A stretch of DNA of 64,000 bases, taken from Endozoicomonas sp. G2_1 (GTDB lineage Bacteria > Pseudomonadota > Gammaproteobacteria > Enterobacterales > Alteromonadaceae). The stretch is taken from positions 124,001 to 188,000 of the forward strand of contig NZ_JAGHQT010000001.1 of assembly GCF_017744155.1 (NCBI RefSeq), written 5' to 3'. A program made the translations under genes and the position numbers. Below are positions 1 through 9,277 of this stretch, piece after piece. Below the pieces are notes generated by a model. That model saw only the letters and a list, made by a program, of their open reading frames with translations. It was not told where the DNA came from and did no database searches. The first letter of the stretch is position 1. Every line of letters begins with the position of its first letter.

Positions 1-510
1 GCTGCCACTGGCTTTACCAAAAGAAACTTCACTGCTAATCACAGGGCTAAAGGCATAAGCGAGGCTGACGCGATAAAAGTTTGCATCTTCCAACTCGCCA
101 TAAGCAATACCACCTTCCCAATGGCGATTTTGAAAGTCATTTTGGTCTTGCTCTTCAGTCGCTAAAGCGCCTTGATTGAAACTAAATTGAACAAGTTGTT
201 TTTGATTGATCCAGCCCTGATTGCCGCGCTTGTCGATGACTTTGAACCAGGCGGTACGCTTGGTCACCACAGTTAACTGTTCGCCTTGTTCAACCACATG
301 AACAATCGGAAAACCTCGGCCAGGACCTGAACGCAATTCAACAAATGGCGCTTCAATAGTGATGTTGACCAATTCTTGTTCTGACCAAAAACTGGCGTTG
401 GCACTCGTCGGAGCTAATACCGTCGATAAAGCCGTAAACAGAACTATTAACAAAGTCTTTAGCGTGACAAAGCCAGTGTCTAACATGCGCTTATTCAGTC
501 GGCTAGTCAT
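1..510 (-). CDS. Exported SH3-domain protein (partial, C-terminus beyond the window)
   Basis: The reading frame starts at the ATG at 510 and is still open at base 1, giving at least 170 residues. An N-terminal hydrophobic segment (about residues 17-40, ending near a SANA cleavage-like site) suggests export. Residues about 48-105 look like a bacterial SH3 (SH3_3) domain, with the RSGPGRGFPIV and QGWIN-type motifs. The part after about 125 (GGIAYGEL, FYRVSLAYAFSP) reads like the start of an outer-membrane beta-barrel. The start codon overlaps the TAA of the upstream lipoprotein gene by one base, so the two are probably translationally coupled. The role is unknown. Bacterial SH3 domains often bind cell-wall peptides, but here that is family knowledge only. 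Confidence 0.7.
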   Translation of the reverse strand, partial: MTSRLNKRMLDTGFVTLKTLLIVLFTALSTVLAPTSANASFWSEQELVNITIEAPFVELRSGPGRGFPIVHVVEQGEQLTVVTKRTAWFKVIDKRGNQGWINQKQLVQFSFNQGALATEEQDQNDFQNRHWEGGIAYGELEDANFYRVSLAYAFSPVISSEVSFGKASGS

Positions 511-3302
511 TACTGCGCCTCCTGATAAAACGGGTTGTTGTAATACTGGCCGCCAATATCAAGCCATTCACTGATCAAGCGAGCTTCGTCAACGCTGAGC
601 GCGCCACTGTGATTGGCATTGTTTAAGACCTCAAAAAAGCGCGCACTGGCACGGGCACCGGCAGTCGACAAAATATTGTTAACCGGTACTGTGGTTAATA
701 CTGGAATTGGCTGACCATTTTCATCGATCAGTAACTCGCCATCAGGACCTAACTGAAAAACGGGATTGCCATTGTCATCTAACAGGGGTACGCGGCGGTC
801 AACTAAAATACCTTCAACTAGCTCCTGTTCAACATCGGCAAAAAACAGTTCTCGGTAGCCATTGGTATGTGCAGGTTCATCACTTGATGGCGCAGTCGTT
901 AAATCAAGTTGCCCTGCGGGTACTTGCGCAGTGCCATCGCTATCTAAAGTGTTGTGACAACTAGTGCAGGTTTGATCTTGCAAGGTTTCGCCAGTGACAC
1001 TATCAAGCACCAAGCGCGACTGTTGCCACAGCGGTTGAATATGCTCTAGGTAATTAATTTGCAAGCGACAAAATGCCGTCCAATTAGTGAAACAACTCAC
1101 GCCATTGGGCACCGCCGTGGTCAGAGCTTGGTAGCTCAGATTAGTCGATGGATTTAATGGCGCACGGGCTGGGTCGGTCCAAATATCGGTATAACTTAAA
1201 TCGCTGCTAAGCTCGGCCAGTCCTAAGGTCTTCTCTGCCGTTTCAGCCATGGTTTGACCAAAACTAGGTACTAGGCTTGGGTTGGTATTGTTAAACGGCA
1301 CGCCATCGCTTTGCGCGCCAACATTAATGCTGGTTAATTCAGCATCAGGTCTACCGTGGGCCGCTTCGCTGTTTCGAGTATGGCAGCCTTGGCACTGCAT
1401 CACTTCGCCCGGACGTACAGTTAACCATTGGCGATGACGACCACCAATGCGTTGACCATTTTGATCGACAACACTTAAGGCAAAAGGAATATTGGCAGGT
1501 ACTTTCACTTTAACTGAGCCGTCTGGCTGGATTGGCGTATAACCCAAGATTTCGCGCATTAACTGATCGCGGCTACGACCAAAATCAGTATTCTCTATTT
1601 CGCGAACCTCTTCTGGCGGCATTGGCACGCCGCGGACCAATCGCAAAAAGCGCGCCGGTCTTTGTGCGGCGCTCGTCTGGCTGGGATCTTTAAGCTGCTC
1701 AAGACCTTGGGCAGTACTGTCAACGCCCGCAAAGTCGTAAACACTGCGAATGTGAATGGCACCCGCTTGTTGGTTGAACAAATCGCTATCGAGCTCATTA
1801 CCCGGCGTTTTGTCGGCGACAAAACTCGGTGCGACCGTGCTAGCTTGCATCACAATCGCTTCGGTAATGAAGTTACCTTCACTGGTACTCGCGACTAGTT
1901 GCTGGGTATTGTTCACTTGATTAAACAGCCACAATTCATAAAACGGGGTCGCTTGCACTAACTCAGGATCAGCGAGTTGCTCTGCGCTCAGTTGACCACA
2001 GGCTCTTACTTGCTGATCAATGATGACACGGCACAAATCCCAACTGACTAAGTAGCGTTGGCTTTGATCTGGCAAGGCAAATAAATGGTTAATGCGACCG
2101 CTTGGCGAGACTTGCTCGGAAAAACTGTAATCAAATTGCTGACGGTCAAACAGATCAGACAATGCTGACGATGCACTGGGATTATTAGCGGCAATGGCTT
2201 GGTTTTGATCGGTGAAGTCACGAATATTGATGACTTGTGGACGCTTCTGATAAACGTTTGGTTGACGACTGTTGAGCAGTAATAAAATATCGCCGCTTGG
2301 GAGCTGCTGAGGTTTGATAAAATCGACGATAGCGGTTGTGGTTTGCGATTGATCACCTTGAGAACTATCGCTCTGTGAAGGGGCGGATTGATTGATACTC
2401 AACTGGTGTGAATGCCAGCCGTAAACCAAGTGGTTTTCAGTACCATCTGGGCGCATCTTGTACAAATTAATGCGATTGTCGCCCCCCATGGCGTCCCAGC
2501 GGCTATACAAAATATGACCATCTTGAAGTACCAAGGGATAAAAATCGTGACTCAAATTAAAGGTCAACTGTCGAATGTTAGTGCCATCACTATCGCTGAT
2601 GTGTAAATTAAACGCTGCTTGGTTGCCGCGTTCATTTAAGGCTTGATATTGAGGTTTGCCTTCATCGAGTAAAATCGCGCGTGACAGTTGTTGTCGATTT
2701 GACGCAAAAATTATCCGGCCGTCGGGTAAAAACGAGGCCATTAAATCATCGCCTTGTTCTGCGATAATATCACTTGTTATTAAACGCGAAAGACGACTAT
2801 CTTCGCGGTTATAGCGCCAAATATTCCAACGTGGTTGTTGGTCTTCATCAAGATCTGGCTGCTCAGGTGCTCTAATCGACACCAAAAATTCTTGGCCATC
2901 TGGCGATACTGACAAATCTCTAATATCAATGCGTGATGGTAGTTTTTGGTTGGCATTGGCGTTGGCATCTGTGTTCGCAGAATCACCTTCTTGCTCAGCG
3001 TTTTGAAATAAGCCTGCGGTTAAATCTGTTTGAATGGCATTTGCGGTCGCGTTAGCTTTTAACACTAATCTAGCGCCGGGGTTAAAACGACTTGGCTGGG
3101 TTATGGGAAAACTAACAGCTTCTGAATTTTGCTCAGCAAAATTGGCTTGTAGGCTACGTTCTATGTAGACCACAGGGAATTCTTCCAACACTGGATCTGA
3201 TCTATCTTCCGTTAACGAACTTTCTGAATTGCAACCGCTCATCAGTAAGCTGGTAAGAAAAAACAAACCAGTAAATCCGCTACAACACATCTTCGGATTC
3301 AT
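510..3302 (-). CDS. HzsA-like beta-propeller lipoprotein with two CxxCH heme-c motifs
   Basis: The start at 3302 is chosen over an upstream ATG at 3398 because a GGAAA ribosome site precedes it and it gives a compact lipoprotein signal peptide ending in LMSGC (Cys 24), for a 930-residue product. The N-terminal half carries PD40/WD40-like repeats (phrases such as SPDGQEFLVS, LPDGRIIFAS, LQDGHILYSR). The C-terminal half has CQGCH at 637-641 and CTSCH at 779-783, each able to bind a c-type heme. This layout matches proteins annotated as HzsA-related (hydrazine synthase alpha-like). Hydrazine chemistry is not implied. It probably acts as a periplasmic, membrane-anchored redox or electron-transfer protein. 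It is divergent from the next three exported proteins and shares their promoter region. Confidence 0.72.
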   Translation of the reverse strand: MNPKMCCSGFTGLFFLTSLLMSGCNSESSLTEDRSDPVLEEFPVVYIERSLQANFAEQNSEAVSFPITQPSRFNPGARLVLKANATANAIQTDLTAGLFQNAEQEGDSANTDANANANQKLPSRIDIRDLSVSPDGQEFLVSIRAPEQPDLDEDQQPRWNIWRYNREDSRLSRLITSDIIAEQGDDLMASFLPDGRIIFASNRQQLSRAILLDEGKPQYQALNERGNQAAFNLHISDSDGTNIRQLTFNLSHDFYPLVLQDGHILYSRWDAMGGDNRINLYKMRPDGTENHLVYGWHSHQLSINQSAPSQSDSSQGDQSQTTTAIVDFIKPQQLPSGDILLLLNSRQPNVYQKRPQVINIRDFTDQNQAIAANNPSASSALSDLFDRQQFDYSFSEQVSPSGRINHLFALPDQSQRYLVSWDLCRVIIDQQVRACGQLSAEQLADPELVQATPFYELWLFNQVNNTQQLVASTSEGNFITEAIVMQASTVAPSFVADKTPGNELDSDLFNQQAGAIHIRSVYDFAGVDSTAQGLEQLKDPSQTSAAQRPARFLRLVRGVPMPPEEVREIENTDFGRSRDQLMREILGYTPIQPDGSVKVKVPANIPFALSVVDQNGQRIGGRHRQWLTVRPGEVMQCQGCHTRNSEAAHGRPDAELTSINVGAQSDGVPFNNTNPSLVPSFGQTMAETAEKTLGLAELSSDLSYTDIWTDPARAPLNPSTNLSYQALTTAVPNGVSCFTNWTAFCRLQINYLEHIQPLWQQSRLVLDSVTGETLQDQTCTSCHNTLDSDGTAQVPAGQLDLTTAPSSDEPAHTNGYRELFFADVEQELVEGILVDRRVPLLDDNGNPVFQLGPDGELLIDENGQPIPVLTTVPVNNILSTAGARASARFFEVLNNANHSGALSVDEARLISEWLDIGGQYYNNPFYQEAQ

Positions 3303-3760
3303 ACAAGTTTCCATTTTTACTAAACGCATTATTAATTCAATGCTGTTACACGAGTTGATATTTACAGCTAAGACCGAATTAACAAAGCTCTTACTCAAAA
3401 GTGTTAATTACGTGTCTTAGTAGTCAAGCTGTGTCAGCTTTTTTTACAATAATACATAAAACGATCGAATTACAACCAGTTTTTAATTTATTTTTAAAAA
3501 ATGATTATTTTAACGAAATAAACAAAAAACGGTTTACAAGCCTTTTAAAATGGCTTAAACCTAAAAAAGGAGATGGCTTTTAGCTCGTTTTTTAAGCTAA
3601 AAACACCGTTAAAATGTCAGAATTTTTTACACAAAAACAATTAAGCACTTGTTTTAAATTGAATTTATTGTAAAAATTTCTGACACTCGATAATGGTGTT
3701 TAATCAAAGCCAAATAAAATTAGACCTTAGCGAATCGCTAAACATCTTCAAGGGGGTTGT
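3303..3760. promoter_or_regulatory. Divergent promoter region with an inverted pair of 17-bp sites
   Basis: This AT-rich, non-coding region separates the two arms of the exported cluster. TGTCAGAATTTTTTACA (3615-3631) and TGTAAAAATTTCTGACA (3669-3685) are inverted copies matching at 16 of 17 bases, and each copy is itself a loose dyad (TGT...ACA). An 8-bp stem, TTTTAGCT/AGCTAAAA, lies at 3578-3602. The arrangement suggests one regulator controlling both directions. No regulator family was assigned. Confidence 0.5.
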
Positions 3761-5125
3761 ATGAAGGTGTTACATTATCACCAAGATAGTTGTAACGGTG
3801 AACAAGCCAGTCGTACTTGCGATAACCGCAGTGCCAATGAAAAGTGTGCCAACCAAAAAAGCACCGGCCAAAAAGTCGCGGTTGTCGACAAAGTAATCGA
3901 CAGCAAAGCGAGCGCAAAAAACAGTTTTTCTACGCTAGCAAAACTGTTAGCCGCAGCCCTTTTGATCAACGTAAACACCAGTTGGGCAGGCTCTCTGGAA
4001 CAAGCAAAGCGTTTGCACGATCGCCTTGCCGGCGTCCCTGCTGATGCCTCGACGTTAGGCCAAATGCGCGACTTGATTGATCAAGGCAACGGACTTGATG
4101 CCGCCTATGTCGCGATGGAGTCAAAGCACTTTTACAACACCACGTTAAAGCTATTTTCAACCCCGTGGACCAATATTGACCAAGATATTTTTCTACCGCT
4201 TAACGACTACAGTGCGACGGTAATTGGCATGGTGCGCGACGATTTAGACTTTCGCCAACTCTTGCAAGCAGACATTGCCTATGTCGGCCGGCCGACATTA
4301 AATTTGCCCGCTTATAACATCAATAACAATCAGCATTATCAAGCTCTTGAAGATAATGCTATTGATTTGCAAGCAGATTTAGTACAAGTCACACAATCGA
4401 GCTTAAACGGTTTGCCCACTGAGGCAACTGCTGGTGTGTTAACCAGTAGAGCCGGTGCCAAGGCGTTTTTCTATCTTGGCACTAACCGCGCTATGTTGAG
4501 ATTCACTTTGATCAATCACCTGTGTACCGATTTAGAGCCGATCAAAGACAACACCTTACCACCAGATCGCATTCGCCAAGATGTCAGTCGCAGTCCAGGT
4601 GGCGACAGTCGCTTGTTTGTTAACAACTGCTTGGCTTGCCACAGCGGTATGGACCCACTGGCACAAGCGTTTGCCTATTACGATTACGACTTTAATCAAG
4701 ACGCAGACCCCGAGGGCGATGCGGGTAATATTGCCTACAATCAAACTGGCACTACCGACCCAGTTACCGGCACCCGAGTACAAGCTAAATACTTTAATAA
4801 CAACACCACCTTTCCACTCGGGTTCACCACGACTAATGACCAATGGCAGAACTATTGGCGCAGCGGTAACAACCGCAGTTTAGGTTGGGATCCTGCGTTA
4901 ACAGGTTCAGGTGCAGGTCTTAAATCGCTCGGTCAAGAGCTTGCCAACAGCGAAGCATTTGCCCAGTGCCAAGTGAAAAAAGTGTTCAAAAACGTCTGTT
5001 TACGCTCGGCTGAAAGTGATGCCGATATTAATCAACTTGCCAGTACAACGGCATCATTTAAACAAAACGGCTATCAACTCAAGCGAGTATTTGCTGAGCT
5101 TGGCAACTACTGCATGGGAGAGTGA
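3761..5125 (+). CDS. Secreted protein with one CxxCH motif
   Basis: An AGGGGG ribosome site stands just before the ATG. The 454-residue product has a long, polar N-terminus of about 45 residues before a hydrophobic export segment (LLAAALLINVNTSWA, about 64-78). The only obvious motif is CLACHSGMDPLAQAF (CLACH at 290-294), a c-type heme site of the kind seen in DUF1588/DUF1585-like cytochromes linked to Tat-exported DUF1501 proteins. The C-terminus holds further cysteines (CQVKKVFKNVC, YCMGE). The gene starts the rightward operon, and its stop lies 22 bp before the ATG chosen for the LamG lipoprotein. I infer a redox role in the same complex or pathway. The substrate is unknown. Confidence 0.65.
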   Translation: MKVLHYHQDSCNGEQASRTCDNRSANEKCANQKSTGQKVAVVDKVIDSKASAKNSFSTLAKLLAAALLINVNTSWAGSLEQAKRLHDRLAGVPADASTLGQMRDLIDQGNGLDAAYVAMESKHFYNTTLKLFSTPWTNIDQDIFLPLNDYSATVIGMVRDDLDFRQLLQADIAYVGRPTLNLPAYNINNNQHYQALEDNAIDLQADLVQVTQSSLNGLPTEATAGVLTSRAGAKAFFYLGTNRAMLRFTLINHLCTDLEPIKDNTLPPDRIRQDVSRSPGGDSRLFVNNCLACHSGMDPLAQAFAYYDYDFNQDADPEGDAGNIAYNQTGTTDPVTGTRVQAKYFNNNTTFPLGFTTTNDQWQNYWRSGNNRSLGWDPALTGSGAGLKSLGQELANSEAFAQCQVKKVFKNVCLRSAESDADINQLASTTASFKQNGYQLKRVFAELGNYCMGE

Positions 5126-5147
5126 TGTTGTGCACGAGAAAATAACG

Positions 5148-7634
5148 ATGTCGATAATAACTGATTTTGCAAGGCATTCTACAGGCCGCTTTTCAACTAA
5201 AAAGCAGGTGTTCTGGGCTGGTATCATCAGCACAGCGGTTTTATTAACTGGCTGTGGTGAGAGCGAGGTACAAACTAATCCCCCTGCACCGCCTACAGCA
5301 ACTAACCAAGAATACACTGGCCCGGCACCACAAACTGAAGATATTCAAAAATTTAGAACGGCATTATTTGATAATATTGCCATTAGTGAGCGTTGTGGTG
5401 GTTGTCACAAACCCGATGATCAAGCGCCCTATTTCGCTCGCTTTGACGATGTTAATTTAGCCTACGCTGCTAGCCAACCGCTAGTAGATTTAAGTCAGCC
5501 AAGCCAATCGCGCTTAGTGACTAAAGTGGGCTCAGGTCACAACTGTTGGCTTGGCAGTGATCAAGCGTGCGCCGATACCATGACTCAATGGATAAAGCAG
5601 TGGTCTGACGATCGGGTCAGTGTTGCCACCACCATTGAGCTGACTGCACCTGTGATTCGAGAACCTGGCAGTAGCCGCGTATTTCCACAAGACGCGAGTT
5701 TATTTAATCAACACGTTTACCCAGTTGTTCAACAATACTGCGCCGACTGTCACAACGAAACCTCAGCAACGGCGCAATCGCCATTTTTCGCGAGCGGCGA
5801 CTTAGCCAGTGCCTACCAAGCGGCAACGCGGGTGATAAATTTGGACCAACCCGAGCTGTCTCGTTTAGTGGTTAGACTCGGCAGTGAATTTCACAATTGT
5901 TGGAGTGACTGCCAAAATAACAGTAACACCATGCGCGAGGCAATTAACGCCTTTCGCGAGCAAATTCCACTGAGCCAAGTCGACGAGGCGATGGTGACCT
6001 CAAAGGCACTGCGTTTAACCGACGGCGTGGTCGCATCAAATGGCGGTCGTTTTGAAAGTGATATGATTGCCCTTTACCAGTTTAAAACCGGTAGTGGCAA
6101 TATTGCTTACGATACTTCTGGCGTTAGCCCTGCTGCTAACCTGACCTTAACCGGCGATATCGACTGGCTTGGCAGTGGTGGCTTAGTGTTTAACAACGGT
6201 AAGGCGCAAGCGAGCACAGCTACCAGTAAAAAGCTTCACGATTTAATTACCGCAACGGGGGAATTTACCGTTGAAGCCTGGCTTACTCCCGCTAATGTTG
6301 TGCAAGAAGGACCTGCACGCATTATTAGCTACTCTGCCGGTGATGATCAGCGCAATTTTACTTTAGGTCAAAGCCAGTACAACTATGATTTTATGCTGCG
6401 AACAGCGGCAACGTCGGTTAACGGCGAGCCAGCGCTGAGTACACCCGATGCCGATGAAGTACTGCAGGCCAGCTTACAGCACGTCACCTTAACCTACAGC
6501 CAAGCCAATGGTCGCCGTATTTATGTCAATGGCAACTTGATTGAGGTTAGTGATGATGAAATAAGTCCACTGGCCTCATGGGATAGCAGTTTTGCCTTAA
6601 TTCTTGGCCGCGAAGCGTCAAACAATCACGTTTGGCAAGGTAACATTCGCTTACTAGCAATCTACAATGCGGCGCTGACAACAGAACAAGTGCAGCAAAA
6701 CTTTGAGATTGGCGTCGGCGAGCGCTTCTTCTTGCTGTTTAGCATTGGCGATTTAATTGACTTGGCCAACACCTATTTAATGTTTGAAGTCAGTGAGTTT
6801 GACAGCTTCAGCTATTTGTTTAGCAAACCGGCCTTAGTCAATTTAGACCAACAAGCCCTCGCCCAACCATTGGCTATTCAAGGCATTAACATAGGGATCA
6901 ACGGTCAGGAAAGTCAGCAAGGCCAAGCCTATGCCAATTTTGAGCAAACCATTGCTGGCCAAACGTCGTTAGCGACGCCACTGTCGTTATCACCACTTGG
7001 CACTATTTTCCCAATAGAAAAAGGCCCAGAGCAAGATGAGTTTTTCTTATCTTTCGAGCGTTTGGGTGAGCACAGCAACATTAAAGTTGAAGCTGATTTG
7101 GTACTGACGCCAGAGACTTTTGATAGCAGCAACAGCGCAGACATTGGTATTCGCAACTTTGCTGAAATTTTTGCCTCGATGAGTGCGTTAACTGGTGTAG
7201 CGCAAAACAACGGCAAAGTATTTGATGTTTATCGAGTTATTCAGCGTCAGCTACCGGGTATAGACAACATCGAAACCTTTATTTCAGCCCAACAAATGGC
7301 GATTACACAGCTAGCAATCGCTTATTGTGATAGCGCCATTGAAAATGACAGCCTGCGCAGCGCTTGGTTCCCCAACCTCGACTTTAGCCAAGCGCCTGCC
7401 AGCGCCTTCGCGCCGAGTACTCGAAACCAATTTGTTGAACCGTTGCTCAACAGGTTAATGCCACTTGAACCGAGCAGCCAACCGATGAAGAGTCAAGTAA
7501 GCACTGAAATAGGCAACTTAATTGACCGCTTGAGTCAGTGTAACGGTGTCAGCTGTGACGAACAGCGAACTCGCACCATCGCCAAATCGAGCTGTGCCGC
7601 GGTACTTGCCAGTGCTGTGACACTCGTTCAATAA
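5148..7634 (+). CDS. LamG-domain lipoprotein with two cytochrome-like CxxCH repeats
   Basis: The open frame extends back into the previous gene. The start is placed at the ATG at 5148, preceded by GAGA; an in-frame GTG at 5130 with GGGAG upstream is also possible. The product begins with a lipoprotein signal ending in LLTGC. Two related units follow, each with a CxxCH (CGGCH 83-87, CADCH 198-202) and a downstream NCW motif with a nearby Cys, so they look like a duplicated cytochrome-like domain. Residues about 300-520 form a LamG/concanavalin-like domain (FTVEAWLTP, YNAALTTEQVQQNF). The remaining C-terminal part is unrecognised. Position and motifs suggest a membrane-anchored partner of the neighbouring exported proteins, perhaps linking electron transfer to glycan or surface binding. 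Confidence 0.68.
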   Translation: MSIITDFARHSTGRFSTKKQVFWAGIISTAVLLTGCGESEVQTNPPAPPTATNQEYTGPAPQTEDIQKFRTALFDNIAISERCGGCHKPDDQAPYFARFDDVNLAYAASQPLVDLSQPSQSRLVTKVGSGHNCWLGSDQACADTMTQWIKQWSDDRVSVATTIELTAPVIREPGSSRVFPQDASLFNQHVYPVVQQYCADCHNETSATAQSPFFASGDLASAYQAATRVINLDQPELSRLVVRLGSEFHNCWSDCQNNSNTMREAINAFREQIPLSQVDEAMVTSKALRLTDGVVASNGGRFESDMIALYQFKTGSGNIAYDTSGVSPAANLTLTGDIDWLGSGGLVFNNGKAQASTATSKKLHDLITATGEFTVEAWLTPANVVQEGPARIISYSAGDDQRNFTLGQSQYNYDFMLRTAATSVNGEPALSTPDADEVLQASLQHVTLTYSQANGRRIYVNGNLIEVSDDEISPLASWDSSFALILGREASNNHVWQGNIRLLAIYNAALTTEQVQQNFEIGVGERFFLLFSIGDLIDLANTYLMFEVSEFDSFSYLFSKPALVNLDQQALAQPLAIQGINIGINGQESQQGQAYANFEQTIAGQTSLATPLSLSPLGTIFPIEKGPEQDEFFLSFERLGEHSNIKVEADLVLTPETFDSSNSADIGIRNFAEIFASMSALTGVAQNNGKVFDVYRVIQRQLPGIDNIETFISAQQMAITQLAIAYCDSAIENDSLRSAWFPNLDFSQAPASAFAPSTRNQFVEPLLNRLMPLEPSSQPMKSQVSTEIGNLIDRLSQCNGVSCDEQRTRTIAKSSCAAVLASAVTLVQ

Positions 7635-7661
7635 CATGGGTTCAGAAATCAGGATAAGACA

Positions 7662-9260
7662 ATGAAAAAACCTTCACACTACCATCCAGACACACCCTTG
7701 TTATTTGCTGATCATCAAAAGCCAGTCAGCCGACGTGATTTTATCGCCTCTGGGCTGCGCAAAGGCGCTGGTGTCGTCGGTGGTATGTCACTGTTTGGCA
7801 TGTTTAACAAACCTAACCAAGCGCATGCGACGCTATCGGCTGACTTAGAAGCATTGCGCAGCTCCTGTGGAATCAATGTACAAGGTGCTGGCAAAATTCC
7901 GTTTATCTCGTTTGATTTAGCCGGCGGTGCCAATATCGCTGGCTCGAATGTCTTAGTGGGTGGCGCTGGCGGCCAACTGGACTTTTTATCAACGGGCGGT
8001 TATAACAAACTCGGTTTGCCGGGTGATATGGCACCGTCAATTGCCAACCCAGCTTCGGGGCAATCCGATTTTATCAACACCGAACTCGGTTTGGCGTTTC
8101 ACTCAGATTCGGCGTTTTTACGGGGGATTTTAGAGCGCACTTCTGCCGATACCCGCAGCCGCATCAATGGTGCAGTTATTCCGTGTCGTTCCGACAACGA
8201 TACCAGTAACAATCCGCATAACCCGATGTACGCGATTGCCAGTGCTGGTGCTGATGGTTCATTGATGACGTTATCTGGTTCGCGCAATACCGATTCAGGT
8301 GGAAACTCGATGGCACCGACGCGATTCACCGACCTAAGCAAGCGACCAACCAAAATTGACCGGCCGAGTGATGTTACCGGCTTAGTGGATACTGGCGACC
8401 TGTTTAGCTTGTTGTCACAAGCCGACGCTGTGGCAGTTATGGAAAGTATTCAACGGGTCAGTGCGCAAAAAATGGCACAGGTAAATACCCAAGTCACTCG
8501 AGATGACGTAATTAAAGATTTAGTGAATTGCGGCTATGTCAAAAGTGCTGACTTGGCCGACCGTTTCGGTAATCCAGCGACCTTAAATCCTTTGCTCGAC
8601 CCTGATATCGTTGGCCCCGGTGGTATTTTTAGCTTGGCGGAGTTTGACGGCGACAGCGAATTTCGCAAGACCTCGTCGATAATGAAACTAGTGGTCAACG
8701 GCTTTTCTGGTGCTGGCACCGTGACCATGGGCGGCTTTGATTATCACACGGGTGAACGAGCAACGGGAGAACTCAGAGACTTGCGCGCCGGTCGCTGTAT
8801 GGGCGCTTGTTTAGAATATGCCGCCAGACGCAATATGCCCTTGATGATGTACGTATTCAGCGATGGTTCAGTGGCCAGTAACGGCCGTATTGATGATTCA
8901 ATAGAAGGACGTGGTAAAGGTGAATGGACTGGTGATAATTCATCGACTGGCGCTTCATTCTTCCTAGTTTACAACCCCAATGGCAGACCAGCATTAATGG
9001 GGGCAACTCCTGAACAAGCAGCGCGCCATCAGCAAATTGGCTTTATGCGCGCTGATGCCTCTGTTGACACCGCTTCGGCCCCTTCAGCCAACAATGTCAA
9101 CTTATTGGTGGAAACCGTGCTGTTAAATTACCTAGCACTGCACGGCGAACAAGGTCAATTTAGTCAGCTAGTGCCTGGCCAAGGCCTTGGTAGTAGCGCC
9201 TTAATTGACTCACTGACAGCATTTCAACCAATTGTTAGCGGCACCTTAAACCAAATTTAA
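7662..9260 (+). CDS. Tat-exported DUF1501-like protein
   Basis: AGGATAAG precedes the ATG. The twin-arginine motif SRRDF sits at residues 23-27, followed by a hydrophobic stretch (GVVGGMSLFGMF), so the 532-residue protein is probably exported folded. The body is rich in Gly/Asp/Ser. Segments such as GGANIAGSN, MGGFDYHTGERATGELRDL and MMYVFSDGSVASNG resemble the DUF1501/alkaline-phosphatase-like family often encoded beside cytochrome-like DUF1588/DUF1592 proteins. It is the last gene of the rightward operon, 27 bp after the LamG gene. The function of these Tat proteins is not established. Pairing with CxxCH lipoproteins suggests a cofactor-containing periplasmic enzyme. Confidence 0.65.
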   Translation: MKKPSHYHPDTPLLFADHQKPVSRRDFIASGLRKGAGVVGGMSLFGMFNKPNQAHATLSADLEALRSSCGINVQGAGKIPFISFDLAGGANIAGSNVLVGGAGGQLDFLSTGGYNKLGLPGDMAPSIANPASGQSDFINTELGLAFHSDSAFLRGILERTSADTRSRINGAVIPCRSDNDTSNNPHNPMYAIASAGADGSLMTLSGSRNTDSGGNSMAPTRFTDLSKRPTKIDRPSDVTGLVDTGDLFSLLSQADAVAVMESIQRVSAQKMAQVNTQVTRDDVIKDLVNCGYVKSADLADRFGNPATLNPLLDPDIVGPGGIFSLAEFDGDSEFRKTSSIMKLVVNGFSGAGTVTMGGFDYHTGERATGELRDLRAGRCMGACLEYAARRNMPLMMYVFSDGSVASNGRIDDSIEGRGKGEWTGDNSSTGASFFLVYNPNGRPALMGATPEQAARHQQIGFMRADASVDTASAPSANNVNLLVETVLLNYLALHGEQGQFSQLVPGQGLGSSALIDSLTAFQPIVSGTLNQI

Positions 9261-9277
9261 ATGCTCAAAATACCTTA

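Noticed and set aside
510-3302. Hydrazine synthase function for the HzsA-like lipoprotein
   Set aside because: Only the propeller plus CxxCH layout is shared. No other anammox genes are present.
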